Of a stretch of 39,925 nucleotides of DNA, positions 38,770 to 39,925 are shown piece by piece. The stretch is from Bacillota bacterium (GTDB lineage: Bacteria > Bacillota > Bacilli > Paenibacillales > Paenibacillaceae): positions 1 through 39,925 of the forward strand of contig JAEWJS010000177.1 in assembly GCA_023386495.1 (NCBI GenBank), read 5' to 3'. The position numbers were made by a program, and so were the translations under genes. The notes below the pieces were generated by a model. It did not search any database. It saw nothing but the letters and a program-made list of their open reading frames with translations, and had not been told where the DNA came from. Position 1 is the first letter of the stretch. Each line of letters opens with the position of its first letter.

Positions 38770-38958
38770 GTTATTGACCTTCTTCGTCATCTGGCTCTTC
38801 ATCTTCTTCGTGCCCGTCTGCTGATGGCCGGCCTGCTTGCCGCCGTGAACGCTGCCGCCTGCCTTATTCATCTCCAGCTTTCGCTTCGCCATCTCTGCCA
38901 GCGAGATTTTCTTCGTCTCAGGCCTGCTGTCATTGTCCTGCCGTTGTTCGTTGTCCAT
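38746..38958 (-). CDS. Small basic hydrophilic protein of unknown function
   Basis: A 70-residue protein rich in Lys, Gln, Asn and Gly: an acidic start (MDNEQRQDNDSRPE), a short helix-like part (ISLAEMAKRKLEMNK), a Gly/His/Gln stretch and a basic tail (KKVNNQKKRTGV). No hydrophobic segment. ATG 38958 lies 10 bases after AAGGGG; the in-frame ATG at 38967 nearly touches it. I do not recognise the family. The composition resembles small spore or nucleic-acid-binding proteins, but that is only an impression. Confidence 0.65.
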   Translation of the reverse strand: MDNEQRQDNDSRPETKKISLAEMAKRKLEMNKAGGSVHGGKQAGHQQTGTKKMKSQMTKKVNNQKKRTGV

Positions 38959-39044
38959 CGAATCCATTCCCCTTATCCTTACCCGAATTGCCGCAGCATA
39001 CATCCAGTATGCCACAGAATTCGAATTCAAGCACGAGGATCTAT

Positions 39045-39446
39045 TTATTCGAACCAGATCGCATCCAGCGAATAATCGCCTGCGCCGATGAGCGCGCCGC
39101 CGACTGCGATCGCAATCAAGACCAGGTTGTATTCATACCCGTTCTGCGTCACCCACAGACCGTTCGAACCATGCACCTTCGCGATCGCGACCAGCATCGT
39201 GGCCGCGATCAGCAGCGCCGCAACCGGCATCCACAATCCGAGGGCGAACATCAGACCGCCTACGACTTCGGACAGCCCCGCCGCCAGCGCCATCGCGACA
39301 CCGGGCTTCATCCCGATCGATTCCAGCCAACCGCCCGTGCCTTTCAAGCCGTACCCGCCGAACCAACCGAATAGCTTCTGCGCGCCATGTCCGATGAACA
39401 ATAGCCCGATAATAACCCTTATCATAAGAATTCCCCAATCTTCCAT
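39045..39446 (-). CDS. DoxX-family membrane protein
   Basis: A 133-residue protein with four hydrophobic helices. Family features: LMIRVIIGLLFIGHGAQKLF at the N-terminus, GLKGTGGWLESIGMKPG, LSEVVGGLMFALGL, AALLIAATMLVAI, and ALIGAGDYSLDAIW at the end. Members are often induced by redox or thiol-reactive stress and neighbour HxlR/MarR regulators. Here an hxlR-type gene is divergent, with a shared palindromic operator over the doxX promoter. GGGAGAG lies about 8 bases before ATG. Confidence 0.9.
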   Translation of the reverse strand: MEDWGILMIRVIIGLLFIGHGAQKLFGWFGGYGLKGTGGWLESIGMKPGVAMALAAGLSEVVGGLMFALGLWMPVAALLIAATMLVAIAKVHGSNGLWVTQNGYEYNLVLIAIAVGGALIGAGDYSLDAIWFE

Positions 39447-39491
39447 TCCCGATCTCTCCCTGTAACATGGATTAGCGTTTCGCTTGATGTA

Positions 39492-39530
39492 ATCATACGA
39501 CAGTAACTTACTTTAGTCAAGTAGGTTACT
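39492..39530 (-). promoter_or_regulatory. doxX promoter overlapped by an HxlR-type operator
   Basis: Minus strand TTGACT (39515-39520), 17 bases, TATGAT (39492-39497). Across it lies the inverted repeat AGTAAC-T-TACTT / AAGTA-G-GTTACT (39502-39530). HxlR-family regulators (YodB, CatR, HypR) bind TTACT/AGTAA dyads, so repression of doxX by the divergent gene product is likely. Confidence 0.8.
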
Positions 39531-39615
39531 AATATTAAGTTGTGGAGTATTTTTCAATATCTCTTACCTTTTGTGTTCGGTCATGATACACTATTAGAAA
39601 GTGGGGTGAAGACCG

Positions 39616-39924
39616 GTGGATTATTCGAAGATGTGTCCGAAATACGAATCTGCCGCTGAACTGCTCGGCAAGAAGTGGACGGGACTCATTATCCGCGTAC
39701 TGCTGGGCGGTCCGAAGCGGTTCAAGGAAATTAAGGAGCAGATCCCGGAGATGAGCGACAAGATGCTGACCGACCGCATGAAGGAGCTCGAGCAGCTCGA
39801 GGTCGTCAAGCGCAACGTCTATCCGGAGATGCCTGTACGCATCGAATACGAATTAACGGAGAAGGGCCGCGGCCTGGAGCCCGTCATACTCTCGATCCAG
39901 CACTGGGGCGAGGAATGGATGTAA
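39616..39924 (+). CDS. HxlR-family transcriptional regulator
   Basis: A 102-residue winged-helix regulator with the family signature CPKYESAAELLGKKWTGLII, then RFKEIKEQIPEMSDKMLTDR (recognition helix) and a wing (VYPEMPVRIEYELTEKG). A single N-terminal Cys7 is placed like the redox-sensing Cys6 of YodB-type regulators, which suggests sensing of quinones, aldehydes or disulfide stress. Start GTG; upstream GGGGTG is a weak ribosome binding site. It is divergent from doxX, with an operator between. The frame is complete, ending two bases before the window edge. Confidence 0.92.
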   Translation: MDYSKMCPKYESAAELLGKKWTGLIIRVLLGGPKRFKEIKEQIPEMSDKMLTDRMKELEQLEVVKRNVYPEMPVRIEYELTEKGRGLEPVILSIQHWGEEWM

Positions 39925-39925
39925 C

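Overview
The window looks like a chromosomal segment of a low-GC-phylum but fairly GC-rich spore-forming Gram-positive, most likely a Paenibacillaceae member (Paenibacillus or Cohnella type). This rests on the combination of a T-box leader on thrS, a SAM-I riboswitch on met genes, a GlnR-type operator, AbrB, ytxC next to thrS, a LiaFSR set, AGGAGG-type ribosome binding sites and the futalosine menaquinone gene mqnC. No rRNA or tRNA genes, insertion-sequence transposase or CRISPR-Cas genes were seen.

Layout. 1-3700: end of an unknown basic protein, two repeat-filled intergenic regions around a putative PD-(D/E)XK nuclease-like gene, a PLP aminotransferase, a 32-residue membrane peptide and an AbrB-type regulator. 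3800-7300: trmL, an orphan PhoP-like response regulator with a PhoP-like box, serC and thpR. 7300-12000: a class I-beta type glutamine synthetase with GlnR-type operators, aroF, a 970-base non-coding region with a TG-rich repeat and a 51-base-period palindrome array, and ispH. 12000-16200: a two-component pair downstream of an HtrA protease gene. 16400-22800: a yugN-like gene, a liaFSR-like operon, a soluble MCP with a C-terminal Cache-like region, an ECF sigma factor and a 3D-domain cell-wall protein. 22800-27450: thrS with T-box, ytxC, mqnC. 27450-31600: a probable type I toxin with antisense RNA, then the metA-metI-patB operon under one SAM-I riboswitch. 31600-39925: corA with a long structured leader, a UMF1-type transporter, a LysR regulator, hisJ, a CDF metal exporter, a NlpC/P60-like protein, a small basic protein, doxX and hxlR.

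The most unusual content is between the genes. (1) Five copies of a 146-189 base element with complementary ends lie at 4312, 6525, 14389, 32902 and 34791. Their arms differ between copies yet remain complementary at several separate helices, including a 4-base outer arm that is different in all five copies. That is the signature of a selected or inherited RNA/cruciform fold, in an element that may be mobile. Two copies sit 0 and 1 base after a stop codon and before the terminator. (2) Three separate non-coding arrays contain four short imperfect palindromes spaced 51, 61 and 51 bases apart, close to whole numbers of DNA turns. A fourth array of a different palindrome has an exact 51-base period. 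I recognise none of these as described families.

All functional names come from motif and family recognition by eye. No database search or folding program was run.
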